Assembly (NCBI GenBank): GCA_947496215.1 | Contig: CANMCF010000006.1 | Coordinates: 124,001-188,000, forward strand | Direction: 5' to 3' | Source: an uncultured Bizionia sp. | GTDB taxonomy: Bacteria; Bacteroidota; Bacteroidia; Flavobacteriales; Flavobacteriaceae | Length of the DNA: 64,000 nucleotides | Shown here: one piece after another, positions 36,587 to 46,485 of the stretch | Numbering within the stretch: position 1 is the stretch's first letter | How the letters are laid out: every line of letters starts with the position of its first letter | The notes under the pieces: generated by a model | The model's database searches: none | Seen by the model: the letters and a program-made list of their open reading frames with translations, nothing else | What the model was told of the DNA's origin: nothing | Position numbers and translations under genes: made by a program

Positions 36587-37105
36587 ATGATTTTAAAAGG
36601 ATTTAAGGAAAAATCTAATAAAAAGTATATTAACAAAACATTAAGGAAAAGGGTTGTCGTCCCATCCAAAGATAGGATTGGAAACCTAGGTATATTGGTG
36701 GATGGCAGAGAATCTATCGATTATGATTGGTTCAAGACTTTGGCCGATGCATTGAAGGTTAATAAGGATAAAATTGAAATTATTGCATTTGTAGATAAGA
36801 AGAAAGAAGAGGAGAAGGAGTTGGTCCCAACTTATGAAGCCAAAGACATAGGGTGGAATGGAGTGATTAAAAACAAGGAGTTAAAACGTTTTTCAAACAC
36901 AAATTTTGATCTTCTGATTAATTACTATACAAAAGACGATTTGCTTTTGAAGTTGTTAACGGTAGCATCAAAGGCAAAATTTAAAGCAGGAATACTGCAA
37001 ACAGATGAACGATTGAATGATCTCATTGTAAAGACAGAATTGAGAGATTTTAAAACGTTCAAGAATGAATTGGTGAAATACCTTAATATATTAAATAAAA
37101 TATAA
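36587..37105 (+). CDS. Conserved hypothetical protein upstream of dapA (possibly DUF6913)
   Basis: A 172-residue cytoplasmic protein without signal or membrane helix. It begins [22 protein letters not shown] and contains [25 protein letters not shown] and [34 protein letters not shown] believe it belongs to a Flavobacteriia-specific family (DUF6913) usually next to dapA. No catalytic residues stand out. It ends 1 bp before dapA and is probably cotranscribed with it. A TATTTTTG -7-like element lies at 36559-36566. Confidence 0.75.
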   Translation: MILKGFKEKSNKKYINKTLRKRVVVPSKDRIGNLGILVDGRESIDYDWFKTLADALKVNKDKIEIIAFVDKKKEEEKELVPTYEAKDIGWNGVIKNKELKRFSNTNFDLLINYYTKDDLLLKLLTVASKAKFKAGILQTDERLNDLIVKTELRDFKTFKNELVKYLNILNKI

Positions 37106-37106
37106 A

Positions 37107-37985
37107 ATGAACAACCCCTTTGTAGGAACAGGAATAGCAATTGTAACACCCTTTAAAGAAGATTTAAGTGTAGATTACAACGCGTTAGGTAGTATTGTGG
37201 AATTCAATATTGAAAATGGCGTGAACTATATAGTAATAAGCGGTACGACAGGAGAAAGTGCCACCATTACAAGAGAAGAGAAAAAGGAGATCATAAATGT
37301 AGTGAGTAGCGTTAATAGAGGAAGAGTTCCTTTGGTACTTGGGATTGGAGGAAACAATACGATGGCAGTCATAGAAGAAATAAAGGCAACGGATCTATCC
37401 GGATTTTCAGGAATACTGTCTGTGTCCCCTTATTATAGCAAACCGACTCAAGAAGGCATCTACCAACATTTCAAAGCTATTTCGGAGGCATGTCCAGTTC
37501 CTGTCATTTTATATAATGTTCCAGGTCGTACAGCATCCAACATGACTGCGGAAACCACATTGCGATTGGCCAATGACTTTGAAAACATAGTCGCTGTCAA
37601 AGAAGCAGGAAACAGTATGGGGCAATATTTACAATTGTTGAGAGATAAACCAGAAGGGTTTGGTGTAATTTCGGGCGATGACGATTTGGTGCTGGGAGTA
37701 GTCTTGGCAGGAGGAGATGGTGTGATTTCCGTAATAGCACAAGCTTTGCCTAGGGAATTTTCCAAAATGATAGAGTTGGGGAAAGCAGGAAAAGCAAAAG
37801 AAGCTTATGCCATTCATTTCAAATTGATGGAAATAGTAAGTCTCATTTTTTCTGAAAACAATCCAGCAGGGATAAAAGCGGTTTTTGAAGCTTTGAACCT
37901 ATGTAACGATACTGTAAGATTGCCACTTGTACCAGCTACCAAAGAATTGAAAAGTAAAATTGAACAGTTTTTGAAAACCATATAA
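37107..37985 (+). CDS. dapA: 4-hydroxy-tetrahydrodipicolinate synthase
   Basis: A 292-residue TIM-barrel enzyme condensing pyruvate with aspartate semialdehyde, first step of lysine/diaminopimelate synthesis. The Schiff-base lysine is in VAVKEAGN and the class motif is YNVPGRTA with GTTGES earlier. It shares an operon with the preceding hypothetical gene and possibly with the channel gene 6 bp downstream. It complements the dapF gene at 13.4 kb. Confidence 0.96.
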   Translation: MNNPFVGTGIAIVTPFKEDLSVDYNALGSIVEFNIENGVNYIVISGTTGESATITREEKKEIINVVSSVNRGRVPLVLGIGGNNTMAVIEEIKATDLSGFSGILSVSPYYSKPTQEGIYQHFKAISEACPVPVILYNVPGRTASNMTAETTLRLANDFENIVAVKEAGNSMGQYLQLLRDKPEGFGVISGDDDLVLGVVLAGGDGVISVIAQALPREFSKMIELGKAGKAKEAYAIHFKLMEIVSLIFSENNPAGIKAVFEALNLCNDTVRLPLVPATKELKSKIEQFLKTI

Positions 37986-37991
37986 AAGGAT

Positions 37992-38915
37992 TTGGGTAAG
38001 AAAATTAAAGATCCAGGATTTGGAGCATATTCCAATAAGCTAGCCAAGCGTATGGTGAATAGCGATGGATCGTTTAATATCAAACATATAAACAAGCCAA
38101 GGAAATTGTTGGAAACCTATCATTTTCTGATAAACATATCTTGGCTTAAGTTTTTTGTATTGGCTGCGTTGAGTTTTTTGGTCATCAACATATGTTTTGC
38201 AGGAGTATATCTAATTATTGGAATAGAGGAAATAGTTCCATCGACAGGAGATGATTTCAGGGACTTCACCAAAGCTTTTTTCTTCTCATCACAAACATTG
38301 ACAACCTTGGGGTATGGGGCAATGTCTCCAAATGGCGTGCTAAGCGGAATAATATCTTCCTTCGAGGCTTTCATCGGACTATCTATGTTTTCTTTTTTAA
38401 CAGGATTGATCTATGGTAGGTTTTCGAAACCAAAAGCATCAATACGGTTCAGCGAGAATATGATATTGAGGGACTTTAACCATACAAAGGCATTAATGTT
38501 CAGGTTGGTAAACAACAGAGCTTCCGTAATGATCAAGCCAAAGGTAAAAGTAACATTGGCACTTACAAAACTCAATAATGTGGGAGATTACGTGAGATCC
38601 TTCTACACATTGCAATTGGAGCGGGAGGAGATAACCTATCTGCCAACGACATGGACGATCGTTCATGAAGTCAATGAGGATAGTCCTTTGTTTGGCTATA
38701 CAAAAGAGGAGTTGAAAGAGCATAATGGAGAATTGTTGATAATGATCAGTTATTTCGATGAATCCTTTAACCAAGAAGTACACCAGATGCACTCATACGA
38801 GTTAATGGAAATAAAGGTAGATCATAAATTTTTGCAAGCCTATTATTACGACAAGGAAGGGAATATGGTTTTGGACTATGACCTTTTCGATAAAATAGAA
38901 GTCATCAAAAGTTAA
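37992..38915 (+). CDS. Inward-rectifier-type potassium channel (Kir family)
   Basis: A 307-residue protein with a TTG start. Two transmembrane helices bracket the filter TLTTLGYGAMSP (TLGYG at 105-109), then a large C-terminal cytoplasmic beta-sandwich follows (FSKPKASIRFSENMILRDFN, VEVHEVNEDSPLF-like region), the hallmark of prokaryotic Kir channels such as KirBac. It sits in the inner membrane. The start lies 6 bp after the dapA stop. Confidence 0.9.
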   Translation: MGKKIKDPGFGAYSNKLAKRMVNSDGSFNIKHINKPRKLLETYHFLINISWLKFFVLAALSFLVINICFAGVYLIIGIEEIVPSTGDDFRDFTKAFFFSSQTLTTLGYGAMSPNGVLSGIISSFEAFIGLSMFSFLTGLIYGRFSKPKASIRFSENMILRDFNHTKALMFRLVNNRASVMIKPKVKVTLALTKLNNVGDYVRSFYTLQLEREEITYLPTTWTIVHEVNEDSPLFGYTKEELKEHNGELLIMISYFDESFNQEVHQMHSYELMEIKVDHKFLQAYYYDKEGNMVLDYDLFDKIEVIKS

Positions 38916-39024
38916 ATATTACTTAATCCCAATTAAAAGGGGCTCGCAAACATTATTTTAGCAAAGAAATTATATTTTTAAAATCCATATTAATAGCGTA
39001 TTTTTGCATCTTGTTAAAAAATTT

Positions 39025-39825
39025 ATGAAAAACAGTTTTTACATCCTATTGTTAGTCCTAGCGTTTAGCTCTTGTAGTGAATATCAAAAAGCACTCAAAT
39101 CTGAAGACATAGCTACAAAGTTTAAATTGGGAGAAGAACTTTACCACGAGGGTAAGTTTGCCAAGGCCAATAAATTGTTCGCACAGATAGTTCCTAATTA
39201 CAGAGGAAAGCCACAAGCTGAAAAGTTGATGTTCCTATATTCTGATTCTTTCTATCAAATGGAGGATCACTACATAGCAGGATATCAATTTGAGCGTTTT
39301 GTTTCAGCTTATTCCAATAGTGAGAAACTGGAGGAGGCAATGTTCAAAAGTGCGAAGAGTTACTATGAACTTTCACCAGTGTATTCAAAAGATCAGGAAG
39401 ATACAGCAACAGCATTGGAAAAACTACAAAGCTTCATCAACATATATCCGGAATCCAAGAATTTGGCAGAGGCCAATACTTTGGTGAAAGAATTGGAGTT
39501 CAAGTTGGAAAAGAAGGCGTATAGCATAGCTAAACAATACAATCACATTTCTGATTTTAAAGCATCCATAGCCTCTTTTGATAATTTTATCATAGACTTT
39601 CCAGGATCGTCATTTAGAGAGAAAGCTTTGTTTTACAGATTTGATTCAGCATATCAATTGGCAAGTAAAAGTGTGGAATACAAAAAAGAAGCACGTTTGC
39701 TAACGGCAAAAACATATTACAATGCATTTAAAAAGGCATATGCCAATTCGGAACATGTAGAAGCTGCGAATGAAATGTTAAGTGACATTGAAAAACAATT
39801 AGAAAAGTACAATACGAAAAGTTAA
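39025..39825 (+). CDS. bamD: Outer membrane assembly lipoprotein BamD
   Basis: About 266 residues from the ATG at 39025 (MKNSFYILLLVLAFSSC), with a clear lipobox. It consists of TPR-type helix pairs (EELYHEGKFAKANKLFAQIVPNY, AEKLMFLYSDSFYQMEDHYIAGYQFERFV), the BamD/YfiO pattern. It helps insert beta-barrel proteins into the outer membrane. The next gene, encoding an omega-like RNA polymerase subunit, begins 11 bp later. A longer frame starting at a TTG at 39004 is less likely. Confidence 0.93.
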   Translation: MKNSFYILLLVLAFSSCSEYQKALKSEDIATKFKLGEELYHEGKFAKANKLFAQIVPNYRGKPQAEKLMFLYSDSFYQMEDHYIAGYQFERFVSAYSNSEKLEEAMFKSAKSYYELSPVYSKDQEDTATALEKLQSFINIYPESKNLAEANTLVKELEFKLEKKAYSIAKQYNHISDFKASIASFDNFIIDFPGSSFREKALFYRFDSAYQLASKSVEYKKEARLLTAKTYYNAFKKAYANSEHVEAANEMLSDIEKQLEKYNTKS

Positions 39826-39836
39826 TATAAACTATT

Positions 39837-40166
39837 ATGGATTTAAAAAAGATTGATGCACCTTTAAGTACTACCACGTACAACAGAAATGCAGTTGATG
39901 CCCCAACAGAGAACATCTACGAGGCAATTTCAATTATTTCAAGGAGAGCAGAGCAAATTAATTCAGAAATCAAAAAGGAACTTATTGAAAAGTTGGAGGA
40001 GTTTGCTACTTACAATGATAGTTTAGAGGAAATTTTTGAAAACAAAGAACAAATAGAAGTGTCTAAATTCTATGAGAAGCTACCAAAGCCTCATGCCTTG
40101 GCGGTACAAGAATGGTTGGACGATAAAATTTACCACAGAAATACTGAAGAAACAAACAAAGGCTAA
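39837..40166 (+). CDS. rpoZ: RNA polymerase omega-like subunit (RpoZ/Rpb6 family)
   Basis: A 109-residue protein. The core ENIYEAISIISRRAEQINSEIKKELIEKLEEF matches the omega/Rpb6 fold, in the form I recognise from Bacteroidota, which is annotated as a DNA-directed RNA polymerase subunit omega. It is short, acidic and cytoplasmic and would stabilise the beta' subunit. It lies between bamD and coaBC, a gene order I recall as conserved in Bacteroidota. Confidence 0.85.
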   Translation: MDLKKIDAPLSTTTYNRNAVDAPTENIYEAISIISRRAEQINSEIKKELIEKLEEFATYNDSLEEIFENKEQIEVSKFYEKLPKPHALAVQEWLDDKIYHRNTEETNKG

Positions 40167-40172
40167 ACTATC

Positions 40173-41384
40173 ATGTCTATATTAAGTGGCAAGAATATAC
40201 TACTAGGCATCAGTGCCGGTATAGCTGCTTACAAAACAGCTTCACTAGTAAGAGCATATATAAAAGCAGGTGCAAACGTACAAGTTGTCATGACACCTGC
40301 TTCCAAAGACTTTGTAACGCCTCTTACATTATCTACACTATCCAAAAATCCAGTACACTCTTCTTTTTACAATGAAGAAGATGAAAATGCGGTTTGGAAC
40401 AATCATGTCGAATTAGGTCTTTGGGCTGACTATTTCATAGTAGCTCCGGCAACAGCAAATACTTTGTCCAAAATGGCTAATGGGGCATGCGACAATTTGT
40501 TGTTGGCAACATATCTCTCTGCCAAGTGCCCAGTGTATTTTGCACCAGCTATGGATTTGGACATGTATAAGCATCCATCGACAGCAAATACCTTCAAGAC
40601 ACTTCAAAGCTTTGGGAATGTGATGATACCTGCGACGTCTGGTGAATTGGCAAGCGGCTTGGTGGGACAGGGACGTTTGGCGGAACCTGAAGACATAGTC
40701 TCCTTTATGGAAAAGGACATACTAGGAAAGTTGCCGCTAAAGGAAAAAAAAGTATTGATAACAGCAGGGCCAACCTATGAAGCCATAGATCCAGTGCGGT
40801 TTATTGGAAATCATTCCAGTGGGAAGATGGGATTCGAGATAGCAAAGGCAGCTGCCAATCTTGGAGCAGAAGTCATTTTGATTACCGGACCAACCTATCA
40901 AAAGGTATCACATGCTCTAATTGAAGTCATACCTGTGGTTAGTGCCCAAGACATGTATGACGCGGCTCATGAGCATTTCAACACGGTAAATGTGGCCATT
41001 CTCTCGGCTGCGGTTGCAGATTACAGACCAAAAGAAATTGCCAATCAGAAAATAAAAAAGCAAGAAAAGACGTTAACCTTGGAGTTGGAGAAAACAAAAG
41101 ATATTTTGGCTTCTTTGGGAGCCATTAAAAACCAACAGCTATTGGTAGGCTTTGCTTTGGAAACAAATAACGAGTTGGAATATGCAAAAGGAAAACTAAA
41201 AAAGAAGAATTTAGATTTAATTGTATTAAATTCGTTAAAAGATAAAGGAGCAGGTTTTAAAGGAGAAACCAACAAAGTAACTATTATAGATAATAAAGAT
41301 AACGTAACCGCTTATTCATTGAAATCCAAGGCAGATGTGGCCAAAGACCTGATGAATGAAATAATAACAAAACTTGATGCGTAA
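40173..41384 (+). CDS. coaBC: Bifunctional phosphopantothenoylcysteine decarboxylase/ligase
   Basis: A 403-residue enzyme for coenzyme A synthesis. The N-terminal flavoprotein CoaC domain has ISAGIAAYKTASLVR, the catalytic histidine in NHVELGLWADYFIVAPATANTL and the conserved PAMDLDMY. The C-terminal CoaB domain has ITAGPTYEAIDPVRFIGNHSSGKMG and AAVADYRP. It overlaps the porD start by 8 bp. Confidence 0.96.
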   Translation: MSILSGKNILLGISAGIAAYKTASLVRAYIKAGANVQVVMTPASKDFVTPLTLSTLSKNPVHSSFYNEEDENAVWNNHVELGLWADYFIVAPATANTLSKMANGACDNLLLATYLSAKCPVYFAPAMDLDMYKHPSTANTFKTLQSFGNVMIPATSGELASGLVGQGRLAEPEDIVSFMEKDILGKLPLKEKKVLITAGPTYEAIDPVRFIGNHSSGKMGFEIAKAAANLGAEVILITGPTYQKVSHALIEVIPVVSAQDMYDAAHEHFNTVNVAILSAAVADYRPKEIANQKIKKQEKTLTLELEKTKDILASLGAIKNQQLLVGFALETNNELEYAKGKLKKKNLDLIVLNSLKDKGAGFKGETNKVTIIDNKDNVTAYSLKSKADVAKDLMNEIITKLDA

Positions 41385-42264
41385 TATTTTAACCCTTTTA
41401 TTGTTGTGCCTTAGTGCAGTTGGTCTTTCTCAAGAACTGAATAGTAACGTCGTAGTCAATGCACAATTGACAGGAAACGAGAACCTCCAGATTTTCAAAA
41501 CATTGGAAAACCAGCTTACCGAGTTCGTATCAAAGAGGAAATGGACTAAAAAAGCAGTAGCACCACAAGAGAGAATAGATTGTAACATCGTAATTAATGT
41601 AACGGAATATTTGGGAGAGAACTTTAAAGCATCAATTCAGGTACAATCCTCAAGACCCGTATATGGTTCCACTTATAGCACGCCAACATACAATATAAAC
41701 GACAAGGACTTCAACTTTAAATACTTGGAATTTCAGAACTTGATATACAATGAAAATCAATTCGAATCCAACTTGGTATCCGTATTGTCGTTTCATATCT
41801 ATATGGTTTTGGGAATGGACGCTGAATCGTTTACAGAAAAAGGAGGAACGCCATACTTCGTGCAAGCCCAAAAGATTGCGAACTATTCACAACAAGAAAA
41901 ATTTAAAGGTTGGAAGTTGGAAGATGGCTTGCAAAGTAGGTTCGCATTGATCGATAACATTCTATCCCCTACATATAAGGAATTTAGAACTGTAATGTAC
42001 AAATATCATAGACTAGGCCTGGATGTGATGAGTGAAGACATCAAAACAGGCAAAAGCGAAATAGCAGAGGCTTTGGGATATTTTAAAAAGATGAACAGTA
42101 GAAGGCCTAATTCGTATTTGGCACGTGTGTTCTTTGATGCAAAAGCAGACGAAATAGAGAGTATTTTCACAGGAGGTCCAAGTGTGGACATTTCGGATAT
42201 GGTCGATGTGTTGAATAAAGTAGCACCAACATATTCCAGCAAATGGAGAAGCATCAAGTTCTAG
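41377..42264 (+). CDS. porD: PorD/DUF4835 type IX secretion protein
   Basis: About 295 residues from the ATG at 41377, with a signal peptide (ILTLLLLCLSAVGLSQ). The body contains DCNIVINVTEYLGENFKASIQVQSSRPVYGSTYSTP, then FLVQAQKIANYSQQEKFKGW-like sequence (FVQAQKIAN...) and later SRRPNSYLARVFFDAKADEI, the pattern of the DUF4835 family, which I recognise as PorD. It should act in the envelope during type IX secretion. It overlaps coaBC and is followed by recN, as is usual for Bacteroidota. The T9SS-sorted protein at 18-19.6 kb is a possible cargo. Confidence 0.85.
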   Translation: MRNILTLLLLCLSAVGLSQELNSNVVVNAQLTGNENLQIFKTLENQLTEFVSKRKWTKKAVAPQERIDCNIVINVTEYLGENFKASIQVQSSRPVYGSTYSTPTYNINDKDFNFKYLEFQNLIYNENQFESNLVSVLSFHIYMVLGMDAESFTEKGGTPYFVQAQKIANYSQQEKFKGWKLEDGLQSRFALIDNILSPTYKEFRTVMYKYHRLGLDVMSEDIKTGKSEIAEALGYFKKMNSRRPNSYLARVFFDAKADEIESIFTGGPSVDISDMVDVLNKVAPTYSSKWRSIKF

Positions 42265-42335
42265 GCTTTATTGTTTTTCCCATCCTCTTCGAATCAAAGA
42301 AGAAATCGTATAACTTTTACTTTTTGACTTAAAAA

Positions 42336-43988
42336 ATGCTAACCTCACTATCCATAAAGAACTATGCTTTAATAGATCACCTTCAAGTAGATTTCAATGC
42401 AGGTTTTACTATTATAACAGGCGAAACAGGAGCTGGTAAATCTATCTTGTTGGGAGGCTTGTCACTCATATTGGGAAAAAGGGCAGATCTGAGTAGTTTG
42501 AGAGACAAAAGCAGCAAGTGCATCATAGAAGCTGTATTTGATGTTACAAATTACAATTTGGAATCGCTGTACGAAGCAAACGATATCGATTTCGAAACAC
42601 AAACTATCATAAGAAGGGAAATACTACCATCTGGAAAATCTAGGGCATTCGTGAATGATTCCCCTGTTAATCTGAGTAATTTGCAATTGTTGGGTGAACG
42701 ATTGATAGATGTACATTCCCAACACGAAACACTTCAATTGGTAGATGATGGCTTTCAGTTTCAAGTAATAGATGCTTTGGCTGAAAACAAAAAGGCATTG
42801 GAAAACTACAATGGTCAACTTTCAATATACAAGACATTAAAAAAGGAATTGGGGAAGTTGGTTGCATTTCAAGCTGAAGCCATAAAGGAGCACGATTACA
42901 ATACCTTTTTGTTAAAGGAATTGGTTGAAGCCAATTTGAAAGAAAATGAACTAGAGGCATTGGAAGAAGAGTATGAAACACTGAATAATGTCGAAGAGCT
43001 TCAAGAGAAGTTGACGAAAGCAACGCAATTGTTGGATGAAGAGCAAATAGGAGTCTTGAATACCTTGACGGAGTTGAAGAATACGTTGCAAAACATCTCA
43101 AATCTTTCAACAAGGTATGCCGAAGCCTTCAATCGTGTAAACAGTAGTTTGATAGAGTTGGATGACGTTTTTGTCGAATTGGAAAGCTTTCAAGGAAATT
43201 TGGATGCAAATCCAAAACGCTTGGAAGAAGTAAGTGGAAAGTTGACAACGCTTAACAACCTAATGCAAAAACACGTAGTAAATGATGTCAGTGCCTTGAT
43301 AGAAATAAGAGAGGCTCTTGCCATAAAGGTATCGGATACGGAAAACATAGATGCAAACATCCAGAAAAAGGAGACTGAAATTAAGGCTGTACAAGCCAAA
43401 TTAGATGCAATAGCAGATAAAATACATAAAAGGCGATCAACAGCTATACCGAAGCTAAAAAAGGAGTTGGAAGAGATATTGTCTAGTTTGGGAATGCCCA
43501 ATGCTCAATTCGACATCAGGTTGAAATTAGGACAGGAATATTTCAACAATGGAAAGGAGGAATTGTCCTTCTTGTTTTCAGCCAATAGAGGTGGGCAATT
43601 CAATCCGTTGAAGAAAGCCGCATCCGGAGGAGAGTTATCCCGAATCATGCTGGCCATAAAATCCATTTTGACTCAGTATATAAACTTACCAACCATAATG
43701 TTTGATGAAATAGATACAGGTGTTTCTGGGGAAGTCTCAAACAAAATGGGAGATATTATGGCGAAAATGAGTACTACGATGCAAGTGTTCAGCATTACGC
43801 ACTTACCGCAAGTGGCTGCGAAAGGGCATACTCATTTCAAAGTATACAAAGAAGATGTCGATGAAGTGACAGTCACGAACCTCGTTAAGTTAAATCACGA
43901 TGAACGTGTCGTGGAAATAGCACAAATGCTAGGAGGGGTGGATTTGTCGAGCTCTGCCATAGCTCATGCGAAGCAATTGTTAAACTAA
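42336..43988 (+). CDS. recN: DNA repair protein RecN
   Basis: A 550-residue SMC-like ATPase. Walker A is GETGAGKSIL in the first domain, followed by a central coiled-coil region (about residues 150-390). The second nucleotide-binding half contains the signature KAASGGELSRIMLAIKSIL and Walker B TIMFDEIDTGVSG. It acts in double-strand break repair. It continues the bamD-coaBC-porD gene order. Confidence 0.96.
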   Translation: MLTSLSIKNYALIDHLQVDFNAGFTIITGETGAGKSILLGGLSLILGKRADLSSLRDKSSKCIIEAVFDVTNYNLESLYEANDIDFETQTIIRREILPSGKSRAFVNDSPVNLSNLQLLGERLIDVHSQHETLQLVDDGFQFQVIDALAENKKALENYNGQLSIYKTLKKELGKLVAFQAEAIKEHDYNTFLLKELVEANLKENELEALEEEYETLNNVEELQEKLTKATQLLDEEQIGVLNTLTELKNTLQNISNLSTRYAEAFNRVNSSLIELDDVFVELESFQGNLDANPKRLEEVSGKLTTLNNLMQKHVVNDVSALIEIREALAIKVSDTENIDANIQKKETEIKAVQAKLDAIADKIHKRRSTAIPKLKKELEEILSSLGMPNAQFDIRLKLGQEYFNNGKEELSFLFSANRGGQFNPLKKAASGGELSRIMLAIKSILTQYINLPTIMFDEIDTGVSGEVSNKMGDIMAKMSTTMQVFSITHLPQVAAKGHTHFKVYKEDVDEVTVTNLVKLNHDERVVEIAQMLGGVDLSSSAIAHAKQLLN

Positions 43989-44094
43989 AAAAGTAGAAGT
44001 TTAAAGTATAAAAGATTAAAGTTCTTTAACTTTGAACCCTAGAAATCAGCAATAAGAAATAAACCATATACTTATCAATTAAATATAACATAAT

Positions 44095-44916
44095 ATGTCA
44101 TATAATTTACTGAAAGGAAAAAAAGGAATCATCTTTGGAGCATTGGACGCCAATTCGATAGCTTGGAAAACAGCTGAGCGTGTTCACGAAGAAGGTGGAG
44201 AGTTTGTATTGACGAATGCACCGATAGCAATGAGAATGGGACAAATAAATGAGCTTGCGGAAAAAACAGGTTCTCAAATAATTCCTGCAGATGCAACTTC
44301 CGAAGAAGATCTACAGAACTTAGTGGAGAAGTCTATGGAAATACTTGGTGGTAAGATAGATTTTGTCTTACATTCCATAGGTATGTCTGTAAATGTACGT
44401 AAAGGAAGACCTTATACGGATCAAAAGTACGATTGGACACAAAAGGGAACGGATGTATCAGCCATGTCCTTTCATAAGGTAATGCAAACACTATACAAGG
44501 CAGATGCCATGAACGAGTGGGGAAGTGTAGTAGCCTTGACATATATGGCAGCACAACGTGTGTTTCCAGATTATAACGACATGGCAGACAATAAAGCCTA
44601 TTTGGAAAGCATAGCTCGTAGTTTTGGGTATTTCTTTGGAAGGGATAAGAAAGTAAGGGTGAATACCATCTCGCAATCACCAACTCCAACCACAGCTGGG
44701 CAAGGAGTAAAAGGTTTCGATGGCTTTATTTCTTATGCAGACAAGATGTCTCCATTGGGAAATGCAACAGCATTGGATTGTGCTAATTATACGGTGACTT
44801 TATTTAGCGATTTAACAAAACGTGTAACATTGCAAAACCTATACAACGATGGAGGTTTTAGCAATATGGGAGTTAGCGATGCGGTAATGGATGCTTTTGT
44901 GGACTCACAAGAGTAG
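44095..44916 (+). CDS. fabI: Enoyl-[acyl-carrier-protein] reductase
   Basis: A 273-residue enzyme reducing the enoyl-ACP double bond in fatty acid synthesis. It has the N-terminal GIIFGALDANSIAWKTA dinucleotide fold, the helix around LHSIGM and the catalytic Y-x6-K pair in YNDMADNK. Length is typical for FabI. The gene is followed by a hairpin terminator. Confidence 0.95.
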   Translation: MSYNLLKGKKGIIFGALDANSIAWKTAERVHEEGGEFVLTNAPIAMRMGQINELAEKTGSQIIPADATSEEDLQNLVEKSMEILGGKIDFVLHSIGMSVNVRKGRPYTDQKYDWTQKGTDVSAMSFHKVMQTLYKADAMNEWGSVVALTYMAAQRVFPDYNDMADNKAYLESIARSFGYFFGRDKKVRVNTISQSPTPTTAGQGVKGFDGFISYADKMSPLGNATALDCANYTVTLFSDLTKRVTLQNLYNDGGFSNMGVSDAVMDAFVDSQE

Positions 44917-44940
44917 AAGCCAAAAATAAAAATACTTCAA

Positions 44941-44975
44941 AGCCTCAAAGCTACTTTTAGTTTTGAGGTTTTTTT
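44941..44975 (+). terminator. Terminator after fabI
   Basis: The arms cctcaaa (44943-44949) and tttgagg (44962-44968) form a 7-bp stem, followed by seven T residues, 25 bp past the fabI stop. It fits a rho-independent terminator. Confidence 0.8.
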
Positions 44976-45448
44976 ATGCTGTCTAACTCCAATTTTCATA
45001 TATGTCTACCAATAAAACATTCATAAAAAAGCAGTAATAGTAAATTGAAATACACAAACGATGAGCTAAGGGGTTGTAGTTTGTTGAAATTTAGAATTTT
45101 ATAATCTTCTTGTTTTTTTGTTTTGTGCGCCCAATTTCTTATGGACACGAGTGATGCTCGTGTATTTGTGTTATGAATACAATAGCCATTACTAAAGGCT
45201 ATTTTGATCGCTTATATATCCTTAAAAGAACATTTCCAGTGTTCGTTGTATACAATATGTTTGGCAAGAGGTAATTTGCCGTCTAAACTTGATTGAATAT
45301 GAAGTAAGTATATGAAATTCGCATCTGTGTATTAGAAATGTGACAATCATATCGTATTAGGTTATTAACAGTATTTTAACATTTTTATTGTTAGGTATCG
45401 TGTGTGGTGATCGTCTAAGTATGATTATTAATCCAAAATAATTAAATT
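44976..45448 (+). other. Intergenic region with short hairpins
   Basis: This 470-bp stretch has no gene that I can support. It contains a stem acacgag/ctcgtgt (45145-45151 with 45157-45163), a second aatagcc/ggctatt (45181-45187 with 45197-45203), and a weak third around 45228-45244. They could be part of an RNA leader or a small RNA, or chance. The barrel gene begins at 45449. Confidence 0.4.
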
Positions 45449-46354
45449 ATGTGTCACAAATTAAAAATTGTCCATTTTGGGGTTGTACTCCTATTTTCGA
45501 TGCCGTTCATAACTATGGCTCAGACACCAGTAAACGGTTTTTTCCCTCAAAAAAACGATCTTACAGTAGCGTCGAGTTATACCTATAAAAGCTATGATCG
45601 ATTTTATCGAGGTACAACATTAACTGAAGAAGCCCCAGCAAATATGGGATCTATTTCTTCCTCTATAGTCAGTCTTTATGGAGAGTATGGGATTATAGAC
45701 TGGTTGTCAACTGTTGTCACTGTACCATATATATCCACAACAAATTCTGAAGATGTATTGGATCCCGTACAAGGGGTAAATCAAGTTGAAGGCGTACAAG
45801 ATTTATCTCTTTTTCTAAAAGCAAGAGTGTTTAAAAAACAATTTGACAATTCTTCAAAGCTATCCATCGGTGGTGCTACAGGTGTTACTTTTCCTATGGG
45901 TAATTATAATGAATCTGGTATTTTGTCTTTAGGAAGTCAAGCTACGGCAATAGATGGTTGTGGTATCATACAATATAGCACTCCAATCAATATTTTTACT
46001 GAAGCGCAGATTGGATATAGCATCAGAGAAAATTCTGATTTCGAAATTCCAAATGCAATACTATATAGTTTAAAAGTAGGGTACTACAATGATTGGATTT
46101 ATGCACATGCCAAGTTGGGAATTCAAGATTCTACTTCGGGATACGATATTGGTACACCAGAATTTGCTGCAAACGGAGGGCCTTTAGGTTTACCTCAAGC
46201 AGAAGCAGATTATACTAATGTTAATTTTGATGTCTACACTCCTTTGTACGAAAAAACAATTGGAATATCAGCAGGTTACGGAGTGAATTTAAATGGCCGT
46301 AATTATAATCAAGAGTCTTCTTTTACATTGGGTTTAGTGTATAGGACTGACTAA
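45449..46354 (+). CDS. Outer membrane beta-barrel protein, MetA-phenol family-like
   Basis: A 301-residue exported protein with a signal peptide (LLFSMPFITMAQ). The barrel strands alternate, with family-like features LSTVVTVPYIS, LSLFLKARVFKKQFDNSSKLSIGGATGVTFPMGNY and INIFTEAQIGYSI. It ends in LGLVYRTD. This resembles the phenol-degradation MetA pathway/transporter family of outer membrane proteins. Its substrate is unknown. Confidence 0.75.
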   Translation: MCHKLKIVHFGVVLLFSMPFITMAQTPVNGFFPQKNDLTVASSYTYKSYDRFYRGTTLTEEAPANMGSISSSIVSLYGEYGIIDWLSTVVTVPYISTTNSEDVLDPVQGVNQVEGVQDLSLFLKARVFKKQFDNSSKLSIGGATGVTFPMGNYNESGILSLGSQATAIDGCGIIQYSTPINIFTEAQIGYSIRENSDFEIPNAILYSLKVGYYNDWIYAHAKLGIQDSTSGYDIGTPEFAANGGPLGLPQAEADYTNVNFDVYTPLYEKTIGISAGYGVNLNGRNYNQESSFTLGLVYRTD

Positions 46355-46431
46355 TAATGTTCTTTAGTACTAAATGTATCTATAGGTGCTTTTTCTGTGC
46401 AGGTAATCATCATAGAACAAAAAATAAATTC

Positions 46432-46459
46432 AAAAGCCACTCTTGGAGAGTGGCTTTTT
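46432..46459 (+). terminator. Terminator after the barrel protein
   Basis: The arms aaaagccactct (46432-46443) and agagtggctttt (46447-46458) form a perfect 12-bp stem with a 3-base loop and T-rich end, about 80 bp after the barrel stop. It lies upstream of the true start of the next gene. Confidence 0.85.
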
Positions 46460-46485
46460 CTATCAGTTTAGATTACATTTGCGAT

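Noticed and set aside
44000-44040. Terminator or RNA gene between recN and fabI
   Set aside because: The aaagtt/aacttt hairpin near 44017-44034 is only six A/T-rich pairs and lacks a T tract; it may be chance.
46357-46485. N-terminal extension of the glycosyltransferase at 46486
   Set aside because: The open frame from 46357 runs through a strong terminator hairpin and its first 43 residues do not resemble the family; the ATG at 46486 begins the normal GT2 N-terminus.
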